Source of the DNA: Flavobacteriales bacterium | GTDB taxonomy: Bacteria; Bacteroidota; Bacteroidia; Flavobacteriales; Flavobacteriaceae | Length of the DNA: 64,000 nt | Reading direction: 5' to 3' | Assembly (NCBI GenBank): GCA_027066365.1 | Contig: JAMONV010000059.1 | Location: forward strand, 1-64,000 | Shown: piece after piece, positions 25,938-34,981 of the stretch | Position numbering within the stretch: the stretch's first letter is position 1 | Layout of the letters: each line of letters opens with the position of its first letter | Notes under the pieces: generated by a model | What the model saw: only the letters and a program-made list of their open reading frames with translations | Database searches by the model: none | What the model was told of the DNA's origin: nothing | Made by a program: the position numbers and the translations under genes

Positions 25938-27320
25938 TCAGGCTTTTGGGAAACCCATTTCGTCCAACACTTTGAGATTTTCCGCAATTTGTTCGTCCGT
26001 TACGGAATAATCGTGGATACTGCCTTCGAGGTATTTTTCATAAGCTCCCAAATCGATGTGTCCATGTCCGCTCAAATTGAACAATATGGTTGTTTCTTTG
26101 CCTTGTTCTTTGGCTTTGAGGGCTTCTCTAATGGTTTGTGCCACGGCGTGAGTTGATTCCGGAGCGGGAATGATTCCTTCGGTTCTGGCAAAAAGGACAC
26201 CGGCCTCAAAGCTCTCCAGCTGATGCACGGCTTTGGCTTCAATAATGCCGTCTTTGAGTAATTGACTCACAATGGCTCCCGCACCGTGATAACGCAGTCC
26301 ACCCGCATGAATGGCCGGCGGCATAAAATTGTGCCCTAGCGTAAACATAGGAATCAAGGGGGTCATTCCGATGGTATCTCCGAAGTCATAGCGGAATTCG
26401 CCGCGCGTAAGTTTGGGACACGATTCCGGCTCAACGGCTATGACGCGCATATCTTTCTCTTGCTTAATTTTATCTTGTAAAAACGGAAAACTGATACCCG
26501 CAAAATTGGATCCGCCTCCGAAACAACCGATTACTATATCGGGGTAGGCATCAGCCATTTCCATTTGTTTTTTCGCTTCCAACCCTATAACGGTTTGATG
26601 CAGTAGCACATGATTTAAAACGGAACCCAAAGCATATTTCGTTTGTGGATCTTGAACCGCTATTTCCACCGCTTCGGATATGGCAATTCCCAAGCTTCCG
26701 GGGGAGTCCGGATCTTCCGCAAGAATTTTTCTTCCGGCTTCGGTTAAATCCGTGGGAGAGGGAACCGTATTGGCTTTCCAAATATTCATCATCGTTTTGC
26801 GGTAAGGTTTTTGATAGAAACTTACTTTCACCATAAACACTTGCAATTCCATGTCGAAAAGTTGTGTGGCATAACTCAAAGCACTTCCCCATTGACCGGC
26901 CCCCGTTTCAGTGGTTATTTTCTTGACACCTTCGGCGTGATTATAAAAAGCTTGGGCCACGGCCGTATTAGGTTTGTGTGAGCCGGCGGGGCTGACGCCT
27001 TCATATTTATAATAGATTTTAGCCGGTGTGTCCAAAGCTTTTTCCAATTCGTATGCTCTGATTAGCGGCGAAGGTCTCCAAATGCGGTAAATTTCCCTCA
27101 CTTTGTCGGGTATTTCAATGTAGCGCTCTTGACTGACTTCCTGCATGATAAGCTCCATTGGAAAAAGCGGAGCCAAATCATCCGGCCCTACCGGTTCTTT
27201 GGTGGCCGGATGCAGTGGAGGTAAAGGCTTGCTGGGCATATCCGCCACAATGTTGTACCAAAACTTAGGCATTTCTTCTTCGGGTAAGTAAATTTTTTTC
27301 GGATGTTTTTTTGTGCTCAT
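25938..27320 (-). CDS. trpB2: TrpB2-type tryptophan synthase beta subunit
   Basis: The 460-aa PLP enzyme is of the TrpB2 class, longer than TrpB1 and able to convert indole plus serine to tryptophan without needing a tight TrpA complex. The PLP lysine is in AGSHKPNTA (Lys116), followed by [12 protein letters not shown], the phosphate-binding [10 protein letters not shown], and the C-terminal [11 protein letters not shown]. The frame continues upstream to 27389 through the terminator hairpin, but the ATG at 27320 is the start because residues before it have no family counterpart. The gene stands alone; no other trp gene is in the window. It is preceded by a leader ORF with three tandem Trp codons and a terminator, which points to control by tryptophan supply. 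Confidence 0.95.
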   Translation of the reverse strand: MSTKKHPKKIYLPEEEMPKFWYNIVADMPSKPLPPLHPATKEPVGPDDLAPLFPMELIMQEVSQERYIEIPDKVREIYRIWRPSPLIRAYELEKALDTPAKIYYKYEGVSPAGSHKPNTAVAQAFYNHAEGVKKITTETGAGQWGSALSYATQLFDMELQVFMVKVSFYQKPYRKTMMNIWKANTVPSPTDLTEAGRKILAEDPDSPGSLGIAISEAVEIAVQDPQTKYALGSVLNHVLLHQTVIGLEAKKQMEMADAYPDIVIGCFGGGSNFAGISFPFLQDKIKQEKDMRVIAVEPESCPKLTRGEFRYDFGDTIGMTPLIPMFTLGHNFMPPAIHAGGLRYHGAGAIVSQLLKDGIIEAKAVHQLESFEAGVLFARTEGIIPAPESTHAVAQTIREALKAKEQGKETTILFNLSGHGHIDLGAYEKYLEGSIHDYSVTDEQIAENLKVLDEMGFPKA

Positions 27321-27355
27321 ATCGATTATATTTTTGGGTTTATGTTTTCTTTTAT

Positions 27356-27385
27356 AAAAAAAGGCGACCCGCAACGGGTCGCCTT
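27356..27385 (-). terminator. Attenuator terminator in the trpB2 leader
   Basis: On the minus strand AAGGCGACCC pairs with GGGTCGCCTT (10 bp, perfect) around the loop GTTGC and runs straight into seven T. It lies 36 nt before the trpB2 ATG and downstream of the leader promoter, so it would end transcription before trpB2 unless a competing structure forms. Confidence 0.9.
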
Positions 27386-27415
27386 CCATTTTTTGCGCAA
27401 AAACCGATTACGGGC
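27367..27415 (-). promoter_or_regulatory. Possible antiterminator pairing in the trpB2 leader
   Basis: On the minus strand GCCCGTAAT (27415-27407, end of the leader ORF including its stop) can pair over nine positions with GTTGCGGGT (27375-27367), which is the loop and part of the 3' arm of the terminator. Four of the nine pairs are G-U, so stability needs to be computed. If formed, it excludes the terminator. This is inference from pairing by eye. Confidence 0.5.
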
Positions 27416-27476
27416 AAACGAAATTATTCATCCGCCACCACCAGTTCTTTACCGTATTATTCAATAGTAAATGCAT
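27408..27476 (-). CDS. Tryptophan-rich leader peptide (trp attenuation)
   Basis: A 22-codon ORF starts with ATG at 27476 and stops with TAA at 27410-27408. It reads MHLLLNNTVKN, then three consecutive Trp codons (TGG TGG TGG, 27443-27435), then RMNNFVCP. It begins about 18 nt after a consensus -7 element and ends 23 nt before the terminator stem. A hairpin (27436-27427 with 27422-27413, GGCGGATGAA against TTCGTTTGCC, loop TAAT) begins inside the last Trp codon. A ribosome stalled for charged tRNA-Trp would cover it. The arrangement is that of a classical attenuation leader peptide. The peptide itself probably has no function after translation. It is too short to appear in routine gene calls. 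Confidence 0.85.
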   Translation of the reverse strand: MHLLLNNTVKNWWWRMNNFVCP

Positions 27477-27493
27477 CTTGATTTTCTGTATTG

Positions 27494-27524
27494 CAAGTAT
27501 ATGAATTTTTTTTTATTTGACAAA
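27494..27524 (-). promoter_or_regulatory. Promoter of the trpB2 leader transcript
   Basis: On the minus strand TTTG (27524-27521), a 19-nt spacer and TATACTTG (27501-27494; one mismatch) form a good Bacteroidota promoter. It begins 9 nt after the wecC stop codon. Confidence 0.75.
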
Positions 27525-27532
27525 ATTTTCCA

Positions 27533-28762
27533 TTAAGGCAAGGCTTTCACGAAATCCAAAATAATTCTATTTCTATCCCGGGGAATTTTCAGATTTTTAA
27601 ACTCTTTATGCGCTACTAAGAAGGCAATGATATCCGCTTGTTCAATAGCATTTTTATAATCATACAAAGAAAGACCGTCTAAGCTCTGTTGTTTCAGATT
27701 GGGTTCAACGGCTAAAATATCATGCCCTTCATTGTGTAAATATTCGGCAATAAAGAGGGAGGGTGATTCGCGCAAGTCGTCAATATCGGGTTTAAAGGCA
27801 AGTCCCATGGCGGCGATTGTAGGTTTTTTTCCATTTAGATTTTCGAATGCCCGAGCGGTATTTTTAATTTTTTCTATCACCCATAAGGTTTTATAAGTAT
27901 TGACCTCCCGGGCGGTTTTAATCAAGCGTGCTTCATCAGAAAAATCGGAAACGATAAACCAAGGATCAACGGCAATGCAATGTCCGCCTACTCCGGTGCC
28001 GGGTCGTAAGATGTTGACCCGAGGATGTTTATTGGCTAATTCGATGAGTTCCCAAACGTCTATTCCGGCTTTATCTGCAATAAGCGAAAGCTCGTTGGCA
28101 AAGGCAATTTGCACATCGCGGGAGGCATTTTCAACAAGTTTGACCATTTCGGCGGTGCGTGCATTGGTGGGGTAGAGTTCACCGTCCACAAAGCGGGCGT
28201 AAAAATTCATGGCTTTTTGGGTGGAAATTTCATCGATACCGCCGATAGCTCGGCTATTATGGGTCAATTCGTATAGGATTTTTCCCGGCAAAACACGTTC
28301 TGGGCAATAGGCCATGTGAATTTTCCCTTTTAATTCGGGACGTTCCGCTTCAATGAGTGTCAACATCTTTTCGGTGGTTCCCACCGGTGAAGTGGATTCG
28401 ATGATTACCAGATTGCCTGCTTGCAAATGCGGAATAATCATTCTCGTAGCGGATTCCACATACTTCAAATCGGCAGCTTTTTGGTCCGTGACAGGTGTGG
28501 GCACGGCAATCATGAACACTTCCGATGAAGCGGGTTCGGTGGCGGCTTTCAACCGGCCTTCTTCCGTCATTTTTTTGACTAATCCTTCCAAATCGGGTTC
28601 TACGATGTGAATTTCACCGCGGTTAATGGTGTTGACAACTTCGGGATTAATATCAACCCCCAAGACATGATATCCTCTCGAAGCCATCAATGCCGCCGTG
28701 GGCAGGCCGATATAGCCTAATCCCATCATCACTACATTCGGTCGATTATAATCGGGTTTCAT
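27533..28762 (-). CDS. wecC: UDP-N-acetyl-D-mannosamine dehydrogenase
   Basis: The 409-aa enzyme oxidises UDP-ManNAc to UDP-ManNAc-uronate with two NAD, for surface polysaccharide. It shows the Rossmann start VVMMGLGYIGLPTAALMAS, the NAD-domain segment IIESTSPVGTTEKM, the middle-domain AEMVKLVENASRDVQIAFANEL (in two halves) and the catalytic cysteine in GTGVGGHCIAVDPWF. C-terminal AFKPDIDDLRESPS is typical of the UDP-sugar dehydrogenase family. The stop of wecB overlaps its start by four bases, so product and substrate enzymes are made together. Confidence 0.95.
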   Translation of the reverse strand: MKPDYNRPNVVMMGLGYIGLPTAALMASRGYHVLGVDINPEVVNTINRGEIHIVEPDLEGLVKKMTEEGRLKAATEPASSEVFMIAVPTPVTDQKAADLKYVESATRMIIPHLQAGNLVIIESTSPVGTTEKMLTLIEAERPELKGKIHMAYCPERVLPGKILYELTHNSRAIGGIDEISTQKAMNFYARFVDGELYPTNARTAEMVKLVENASRDVQIAFANELSLIADKAGIDVWELIELANKHPRVNILRPGTGVGGHCIAVDPWFIVSDFSDEARLIKTAREVNTYKTLWVIEKIKNTARAFENLNGKKPTIAAMGLAFKPDIDDLRESPSLFIAEYLHNEGHDILAVEPNLKQQSLDGLSLYDYKNAIEQADIIAFLVAHKEFKNLKIPRDRNRIILDFVKALP

Positions 28763-29877
28763 AAATTTATTTTTTCCAAAAACCGTCTTATTCGTTCGGC
28801 TGCTTTTCCGTCGCCGTAAGGGTTGTGTGCTTTTTTCATTTGCACGTATAGTTCATCTTCGCTTAAAATTTCCTTCGTTTTTTCTATAATTTTTACGGGG
28901 TCGGTTCCCACCAGGGCCACGGTACCCGCTTCAACTGCTTCGGGACGTTCCGTTGTATCGCGCATGACAAGAACCGGTTTTCCAAGGGCCGGTGCTTCTT
29001 CCTGAATGCCGCCGCTATCGGTGATAATCATAAAACTTTTGTGCATTAGCCAAACGAAAGCGGGATATTTCAAAGGCGAAATCAGATGAATATTATCAAT
29101 GCCTTCCAAAATGCGCTTAACCGGCTCCTGAACATTGGGGTTTAGGTGAACGGGGTAAATAATTTGAACATTAGGATTGTCTAATGCCAATTTTTTGAGT
29201 GCGGCGGTGATATTTTCAAATCCCAGCCCGAAATTTTCCCGGCGATGTCCTGTTACCAAGATGAGTTTTTTGTCGGGTTGAATGATTTTTTTCAATCTTT
29301 CAATTTCATCGTCCGAATAACTTTTTAATTTTTCTAACGCTTGAAACAAAGCGTCAATCACCGTGTTGCCGGTTACTAAAATTTGTTCTTTTTTAATACC
29401 TTCGGAGAGTAAATTATGTTTGGCTGTAGGGGTTGGTGCAAAATGAATATCCGCCAAGCGGCCGGTTAACTGACGATTTATTTCTTCGGGGAAGGGAGCG
29501 CGTTTGTTGTAAGTTCTTAGGCCGGCTTCCACATGTCCGATTCTAATATTGTTATAAAAAGCGGCTAATGCGCCGACGAATGTGGTTGTCGTGTCGCCGT
29601 GAACTAAAACATAATCGGGTTGATAATCTTCCAATACGGTTTTTAATTGCAATAAAATTTTCGAAGAAAGTTCATATAAATTTTGATTCGGCTTCATCAA
29701 ATTTAAATCGTAATCGGGCTTGATATCGAAGAAATCGAGAACTTGGTCGAGCATTTCCCGGTGTTGGGCGGTTACGCAAATTTTGACCTTTAACCGGGAA
29801 GATTGATTTAATGCTTGAACGACGGGTGCCATTTTGATGGCTTCGGGTCGTGTGCCGAATAATATCAATATTTTCAT
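28759..29877 (-). CDS. wecB: UDP-N-acetylglucosamine 2-epimerase (non-hydrolysing)
   Basis: The 372-aa enzyme converts UDP-GlcNAc to UDP-ManNAc, the substrate of WecC encoded next. Family signatures are the start ILFGTRPEAIKMAPVV, VHGDTTTTFVGALAAFY, HVEAGLRTY, GDTVIDA-like TGNTVIDALFQ, VTGHRRENFG and ITDSGGIQEEAPALGKP. It begins 10 nt after the infB stop with no terminator or promoter visible between them, so it may be read through from the rimP-nusA-infB transcript. Confidence 0.96.
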   Translation of the reverse strand: MKILILFGTRPEAIKMAPVVQALNQSSRLKVKICVTAQHREMLDQVLDFFDIKPDYDLNLMKPNQNLYELSSKILLQLKTVLEDYQPDYVLVHGDTTTTFVGALAAFYNNIRIGHVEAGLRTYNKRAPFPEEINRQLTGRLADIHFAPTPTAKHNLLSEGIKKEQILVTGNTVIDALFQALEKLKSYSDDEIERLKKIIQPDKKLILVTGHRRENFGLGFENITAALKKLALDNPNVQIIYPVHLNPNVQEPVKRILEGIDNIHLISPLKYPAFVWLMHKSFMIITDSGGIQEEAPALGKPVLVMRDTTERPEAVEAGTVALVGTDPVKIIEKTKEILSEDELYVQMKKAHNPYGDGKAAERIRRFLEKINL

Positions 29878-29887
29878 GGGTTCCCCC

Positions 29888-32596
29888 TTATAATTTTTGT
29901 CGTTCCAGCTTTATTTCGTATGCTTCCAGAATGTCGCCTTCTTTAATATCGTTGAAGTTTTTGACGGTTAAGCCGCATTCATATCCTTTGGAGACTTCTT
30001 TTACGTCGTCTTTGAATCGCTTGAGCGAGCTCAATTCGCCGTCATGAATTACAATTCCGTCACGAATGACGCGAATGCGTGCTTTATTGGTGATTTTGCC
30101 CGAAGTAACCATACAACCGGCCACCGTTCCGATTTTGGAGATTTTGAAAGTTTGTCGCACTTCGGCCGTGCCGAGCATTTCTTCGCGTTCTACGGGCGAA
30201 AGCATATTTTCGAGTGCATTTTTCACATCGTCAATGACATCATAAATCACCGAATAGGTTTTGATTTGGACGCCTTCTTCTTGTGCTTTACGTGCGGCGT
30301 TGGCGGAAGGACGAACATTAAACCCGATAATGATGGCGTCGGATGCGGTGGCTAAATCCACATCGGCTTCCGAGATTTGTCCTACACCTTTGTGCAGAAT
30401 GCGCACTTCCACCTTTTCGTTGGAAAGCTTGAGTAATGAATCCGACAGGGCTTCTACTGATCCGTCCACATCGCCTTTGATAATCAGATTCAATTCTTTG
30501 AAGTCGCCTTGTGCCAAACGTCGACCGATATCATCGAGGGTTAAGCGGCGTCGTGATTGCAATTGCTGTTCGCGATAAATTTGGTCTCGTTTTTGCGCCA
30601 CTTTTTTAGCTTCTTTTTCGTCGAGGTATACTTGGAATTTATCACCGGCTCGCGGGGCGCCGTCCAGTCCGATGATTTTAACCGGAATGGAAGGGCCTGC
30701 TTCTTTGATACGGTTGCCACGTTCATCGAACATGGCGCGTATTTTTCCGTGATTACGCCCGGCCACTACATAATCTCCCACTTTTAGCGTTCCGTCTTGA
30801 ACCAAGACGGTTGCCGTGTAGCCTTTGCCTTTTTCCAACGAAGCTTCCACCACGGTTCCTTTGGCCGGTTTGTTGGGATTGGCTTTCAGTTCGAGTAATT
30901 CGGCTTCAAGCAGGATTTTTTCCAGCAGATCGTTAACGCCTTCTCCCGTTTTGGCTGAAATATTATGTGATTGATAGTTACCGCCCCAGTCTTCGACCAA
31001 AATACCTTCTTGCGAGAGTTCGGTTTTGATGCGGTCGGGGTCGGCATTGGGTTTGTCTACTTTGTTGATGGCGAAAACAATAGGCACTCCGGCCGCTTTG
31101 GCGTGGCTGATAGCTTCTTTGGTTTGTTTGTTTACTTTGTCGTCCGCAGCGATGATAATAACCGCCACATCGGTAACTTTGGCCCCGCGGGCACGCATGG
31201 CGGTAAAAGCTTCGTGACCGGGTGTGTCGAGGAAAGTGATTTTTTTACCGTTTTCCAAGGTTACATTATAAGCGCCGATATGTTGCGTAATACCGCCTGC
31301 TTCTCCGGCCACCACATTGGTTTTGCGGATATAATCCAAAAGTGAAGTTTTCCCGTGGTCGACGTGTCCCATGATGGTCACAACGGGTGGCCTCGGCACC
31401 AAATCTTCGGGGTTGTCGGTTTCTTCCGCTTCTTGTTTTTCTTCGATTTCTTCAATATCGGCGAATTCCACCATATAGCCGTATTCGTCTGCTAATAATT
31501 GGATGGTTTCTTTGTCGAGCCGTTGATTGACCGTTACCATGATGCCCAATTCCGAAAAGGCTTTGGAAATCAAATCCATAGGTGAAATGTTCATCATGCC
31601 GGCCAATTCGCTGACGGAAGCAAATTCCGATAAACGCAGGGTTTTTTCGGCGATTTCTTCTTGTTGGCGCAGTTTTTCCAGTTTTTCTTTTTTGCGTTCA
31701 CGTTTTTCGCGTTTTAATTTTTTCTTGGTGCCTGTTCCTTGAAGACGTTCCAAGGTTTCTTTGATGGTTTTTTTGATTTCTTGGTCCGTAGGTTCTTGTT
31801 TTTTTGCCCGCTTTTCGATGCCGGGTTTGGTTCTGCGTATGCGTTTTCGTTTTTTCTTGGTTTTTTCTACTTTTTCCTGTTCTTGTTCTTCTTTTTTGAC
31901 GATTTTTACCTTGGTCTTTTTTTTCGGCTTGGTGGAAGGGTCTATTTCGTCCAAATTGATTTTTTCCCCGGTAAATCGAAGTTGTGGTTTCTCGGGAATT
32001 TTGGGTTCTATAATATTTTTGGTGTTGGTTTCGGGTTCCTTTTTTGTTTCTTGGGCAGATTGAACCGTTTCTTTTTTTTCCGGTTCCGTTTCATTGGATT
32101 CGGCATTGGATTGCTGTTGCTGTCCGGTTTTGTTAATTTCTTTTTGTTTTTTTTCTTCGGCAAGTTTTTCCGGAGCAACCGTCGTTTTTTCGGTTTTATC
32201 TTTCGGTTTTTTTGCTTTTTCGGGCTTATCGGATTTTTCCAATTCGATTTTACCCAAAATTTCAGGCTTCTTTACCAGTTCTTTCGGCGATACTTCGGTT
32301 TTTTCTTCTTGCTGTTGGGGTATATTTTCTTTTGTGGTTGTTTCGGCGGTTTTTTCCTCGGTTTCCGGAGGAATTTGTTCCGGTTGACTTTTGCTTTTTT
32401 CTTTTTCGAGGATGGCTGCCAGTTTTCCGTCTTTATCCAAGTGTTGAATTATCAAATCCAAAGCTTCGTCCGAGAGCTTCGACGAGGGTCTTTCCGATAC
32501 TTCGATACCGTGTTCTTTCAAGAAATTGGCGATTGTGTGCGCTCCCTCGCCAAGGGCTTTCATGACAAATCTGATGGTTCTTTGCTTTCCTGCCAT
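29888..32596 (-). CDS. infB: Translation initiation factor IF-2
   Basis: The 902-aa GTPase brings fMet-tRNA to the ribosome. Residues 1-55 are an IF2-N domain, residues 60-330 a long Lys/Glu/Pro-rich low-complexity linker, and the conserved core begins near 400 with GHVDHGKT (410-417), [13 protein letters not shown] and SAKTGEG as G1, G3, G4 and G5. Domains II to IV follow, ending [17 protein letters not shown]. The linker produces a long Phe-rich open frame on the opposite strand that is not a gene. infB is the third gene after rimP and nusA, as in most bacteria. Confidence 0.97.
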   Translation of the reverse strand: MAGKQRTIRFVMKALGEGAHTIANFLKEHGIEVSERPSSKLSDEALDLIIQHLDKDGKLAAILEKEKSKSQPEQIPPETEEKTAETTTKENIPQQQEEKTEVSPKELVKKPEILGKIELEKSDKPEKAKKPKDKTEKTTVAPEKLAEEKKQKEINKTGQQQQSNAESNETEPEKKETVQSAQETKKEPETNTKNIIEPKIPEKPQLRFTGEKINLDEIDPSTKPKKKTKVKIVKKEEQEQEKVEKTKKKRKRIRRTKPGIEKRAKKQEPTDQEIKKTIKETLERLQGTGTKKKLKREKRERKKEKLEKLRQQEEIAEKTLRLSEFASVSELAGMMNISPMDLISKAFSELGIMVTVNQRLDKETIQLLADEYGYMVEFADIEEIEEKQEAEETDNPEDLVPRPPVVTIMGHVDHGKTSLLDYIRKTNVVAGEAGGITQHIGAYNVTLENGKKITFLDTPGHEAFTAMRARGAKVTDVAVIIIAADDKVNKQTKEAISHAKAAGVPIVFAINKVDKPNADPDRIKTELSQEGILVEDWGGNYQSHNISAKTGEGVNDLLEKILLEAELLELKANPNKPAKGTVVEASLEKGKGYTATVLVQDGTLKVGDYVVAGRNHGKIRAMFDERGNRIKEAGPSIPVKIIGLDGAPRAGDKFQVYLDEKEAKKVAQKRDQIYREQQLQSRRRLTLDDIGRRLAQGDFKELNLIIKGDVDGSVEALSDSLLKLSNEKVEVRILHKGVGQISEADVDLATASDAIIIGFNVRPSANAARKAQEEGVQIKTYSVIYDVIDDVKNALENMLSPVEREEMLGTAEVRQTFKISKIGTVAGCMVTSGKITNKARIRVIRDGIVIHDGELSSLKRFKDDVKEVSKGYECGLTVKNFNDIKEGDILEAYEIKLERQKL

Positions 32597-32640
32597 ATCA
32601 ATTGATTAGAAATCGTTTTTAGTTTTTAACCGGGTTAATT

Positions 32641-33906
32641 TTACTCTTCATTATCGAATTCCGCCCGCAAAATATTCATGACTTCCTTGATGGTTTCTTC
32701 TTCCAGTTCGGTTTTTTTTACAAGGTAGTCGATATCTTGTTCCAAAACGCGTTTGGCTGTATCCAAACCGATTTTTTTGAATTCGTTGATAATCCATTCG
32801 TCTATTTCGTCGGTAAATTCGCTCAATTCCACGTCTTCTTCCTCGATGTCACTCATGACATTCAAGTCATAACCGGTCAAATCGCTAGCCAGCTTGACAT
32901 TGGTTCCTCTCTTTCCTACGGCTCGTGAGATATCTTCGTTTCTGACGAAAACGGTTGCTTCTTTTTTGTCTTTATCCACTATCATACGCACCACTTTAGC
33001 CGGGCTTAATGCGCGTTGGATAAAGAGTTCGATATTTTCGGTATAGTTGATCACGTCGATATTTTCATTGCGTAATTCCCTAACGATTCCGTGGATTCGT
33101 GAGCCTTTGATTCCCACGCATGCACCTACGGGGTCGATGCGGTCGTCGAAGGTGGAAACGGCTACTTTGGCTTTGACGCCCGGTATGCGTGCAATACGGT
33201 TGATTGTAATAATGCCGTCCATGATTTCGGGGATTTCCTGTTCAAAGAGGCGTTCCAGAAATCGGTTGTCGGTGCGAGACATGATGATCAACGGCTTGTT
33301 GCGTTCGATTTTCACTTCTTTGATAATGCCGCGAACCGTGTCGTCTTTACGATAACGGTCGCCGGGAATTTGTTCGCTTCGTGGTAGAAAAATTTCTCTT
33401 CCTTCATCGTCCAACAAATATAGGCCTTCGGGTCGAATGTGGTTGACATCAGCAGCATACAGTTCACCCAAGCGCTCTTTGAAAAAATCGAACACTTGTG
33501 CATTTTCATATTCCGCCACTTTGGTATCGAAGTGTTGTTTCAAGGCGGAAATATAACGTCTACCCAAATCTTGGATTTTGACTTCCTTGTCGATTTCTTC
33601 ACCCACTTCGATTTCGGGGTCGATTTTGCGCGCTTCCGATAATGGAATTTGACGATTGGGATTATATTCCACACCGTCTTCCACCACCTCATAGTAAACC
33701 CAGATTTCAATATCGCCCTTGTCGGGGTTAACTACGACGTCGAAATTGTCTTCCGGAGCGGGCTCGCCTTTTTTGGTTTTCAAACCCAATTTTTTGCGCA
33801 TGGCGGAGGTGAGCACTTCCTGCAGTATGTTGAGCAGGTCGATATGGTCGATCATTTTTTCGTTCTTGTATTCTTTGAAAGCCTCGATGAATTCTTTATT
33901 TCCCAT
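32641..33906 (-). CDS. nusA: Transcription termination/antitermination factor NusA
   Basis: The 421-aa protein binds RNA polymerase and nascent RNA. It has the N-terminal polymerase-binding domain (1-~130), an S1 domain (~130-210, with VRGIIKEVKIERNKPLIIMSR) and two KH domains (VGACVGIKGSRIHGIVREL and VGKRGTNVKLASDLTGYDL). It lacks the two acidic C-terminal repeats of E. coli NusA (495 aa), as in other Bacteroidota. A terminator-like hairpin in the leader of this operon could be a target for NusA feedback, which is inference. Confidence 0.96.
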   Translation of the reverse strand: MGNKEFIEAFKEYKNEKMIDHIDLLNILQEVLTSAMRKKLGLKTKKGEPAPEDNFDVVVNPDKGDIEIWVYYEVVEDGVEYNPNRQIPLSEARKIDPEIEVGEEIDKEVKIQDLGRRYISALKQHFDTKVAEYENAQVFDFFKERLGELYAADVNHIRPEGLYLLDDEGREIFLPRSEQIPGDRYRKDDTVRGIIKEVKIERNKPLIIMSRTDNRFLERLFEQEIPEIMDGIITINRIARIPGVKAKVAVSTFDDRIDPVGACVGIKGSRIHGIVRELRNENIDVINYTENIELFIQRALSPAKVVRMIVDKDKKEATVFVRNEDISRAVGKRGTNVKLASDLTGYDLNVMSDIEEEDVELSEFTDEIDEWIINEFKKIGLDTAKRVLEQDIDYLVKKTELEEETIKEVMNILRAEFDNEE

Positions 33907-33917
33907 AATTGCAAATT

Positions 33918-34382
33918 TTAAAAACCGATAATGACTTTAGCTTTTTCTATTTGTTCAAAAGGAATGATGATTTTTTTGACAACCGTGTGTTTGCCTTTGC
34001 CTACCGGCTTCGGTTCACGGACTTTATTCTCCAGCACAATGCCGTTTTCCGTAATTTGTTGGAGTATTCCTTCTTTTTCGCCCTCGGAAGTTTTGACTTT
34101 AAGTCGATGTCCCAAATTTTTGTGAAACTGCCGGCGGTCTTCGAACCATTTGGTGATATCAAAGGTGCCGACCGTAAGGGCATAGTCTTCGATATCGCGA
34201 TTGACTTTGCTTTCCACATCGCGGGTAATACGCATACATTCGCTCAACGGCACGGGACGGAATCCGTCCACCGTTACTGTGATGTTTTTTTCGGGTGAAA
34301 TTTGTAATTCCACCAGAAACAAATCGGGGTTGGCGGCAATGCTTTCTTCCACGGCTTTTCGTATGCGTTCTTCGAATATCAT
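33918..34382 (-). CDS. rimP: Ribosome maturation factor RimP
   Basis: The 154-aa protein helps assemble the 30S subunit. It shows the RimP N-domain pattern with ITVTVDGFRPVPLSECMRITRDVE and the C-domain YALTVGTFDITKWFEDRRQFHKNLGHRLKV (both long segments given by region: about residues 34-57 and 62-92). The usual YxLEVSSPG motif is degenerate here (ALTVGTFDI). Position ahead of nusA-infB supports the call. It is the first gene of the operon, with a consensus promoter 78 nt upstream. Confidence 0.93.
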   Translation of the reverse strand: MIFEERIRKAVEESIAANPDLFLVELQISPEKNITVTVDGFRPVPLSECMRITRDVESKVNRDIEDYALTVGTFDITKWFEDRRQFHKNLGHRLKVKTSEGEKEGILQQITENGIVLENKVREPKPVGKGKHTVVKKIIIPFEQIEKAKVIIGF

Positions 34383-34405
34383 TGCTTATTTGATTTTCTA
34401 GACTA

Positions 34406-34431
34406 TTAAAACAGGGGCTCTTCAGCCCCCG
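34406..34431 (-). terminator. Terminator-like hairpin in the leader of rimP-nusA-infB
   Basis: On the minus strand GGGGCT pairs with AGCCCC around a GAAG tetraloop, followed by TGTTTTAA. It lies after the rimP promoter and before the rimP ATG at 34382, so it is inside the operon leader. The T run is broken, which suggests partial termination. Confidence 0.6.
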
Positions 34432-34459
34432 TCGTTGTTCAATTCCTTAAAATCCGTTG

Positions 34460-34491
34460 CAAATATACGATTTTTTAATGCGAAAAACAAA
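34460..34491 (-). promoter_or_regulatory. Promoter of rimP-nusA-infB
   Basis: TTTG (34491-34488), 20-nt spacer, TATATTTG (34467-34460), an exact match to the Bacteroidota consensus. The -33 box overlaps the T run of the trxA terminator. Confidence 0.8.
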
Positions 34492-34517
34492 AAAACCGTT
34501 CCGAGGAAAGAACGGTC
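34488..34517 (-). terminator. Rho-independent terminator after trxA
   Basis: On the minus strand ACCGTTC pairs with GAACGGT and runs into seven T; it starts 6 nt after the trxA stop. Confidence 0.85.
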
Positions 34518-34522
34518 TTTTA

Positions 34523-34858
34523 TCAGGCATTTTCTTCGTATCCGACCAGTTTGTCTAACGCTCTTGTAAAGACTTCCAAAGGCGCCACGCCCACTTGGCG
34601 TCCGATAGCTTCGCCTTTATGAAAGACAAGAACCGTCGGGATATTGCGCACGCCGTATTGTGCGGCGTATTGTTGCTCGCGGTCAACATCCACCTTGGCC
34701 ACTTTGATTTTGTCGCCGTAGCGTTGCTCCAATTGTTCCATGATAGGAGCAATCATACGGCAAGGACCGCACCAAACCGCCCAAAAATCCACTACAACCG
34801 GCACATCCGATTGCAAAACTTCCTTTTCAAAGGTAGCATCTGTTACTATAACTGGCAT
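34523..34858 (-). CDS. trxA: Thioredoxin
   Basis: The 111-aa protein is a cytoplasmic thioredoxin with the redox motif WCGPC (residues 29-33) after VVVDFWAV, and the cis-proline loop NIPTV. It has no signal peptide. A perfect promoter lies upstream and a terminator directly downstream, so it is monocistronic. Confidence 0.97.
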   Translation of the reverse strand: MPVIVTDATFEKEVLQSDVPVVVDFWAVWCGPCRMIAPIMEQLEQRYGDKIKVAKVDVDREQQYAAQYGVRNIPTVLVFHKGEAIGRQVGVAPLEVFTRALDKLVGYEENA

Positions 34859-34885
34859 AGTTTTCCTGTTTTAAAAAATTACGTG

Positions 34886-34916
34886 CAAAGATATGGATTT
34901 TTTTGTTCTTGGCAAA
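34886..34916 (-). promoter_or_regulatory. Promoter of trxA
   Basis: TTTG (34916-34913), 19-nt spacer, TATCTTTG (34893-34886): exact consensus, 27 nt before the ATG. Confidence 0.8.
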
Positions 34917-34981
34917 CGACTTACGACGGATATCAAGGAAAAAGATTTTATTTGCCGTGGTATGGAAATTCGGTCCGTTTA

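Noticed and set aside
27321-27389. Longer trpB2 start at 27389
   Set aside because: This start would code through the terminator hairpin, and the added residues have no counterpart in TrpB2. The ATG at 27320 fits the family.
31739-32605. Long Phe-rich open frame on the plus strand opposite infB
   Set aside because: It mirrors the Lys/Glu-rich linker of IF-2 (AAA/GAA read backwards gives TTT/TTC). It has no family features, and infB is certain.
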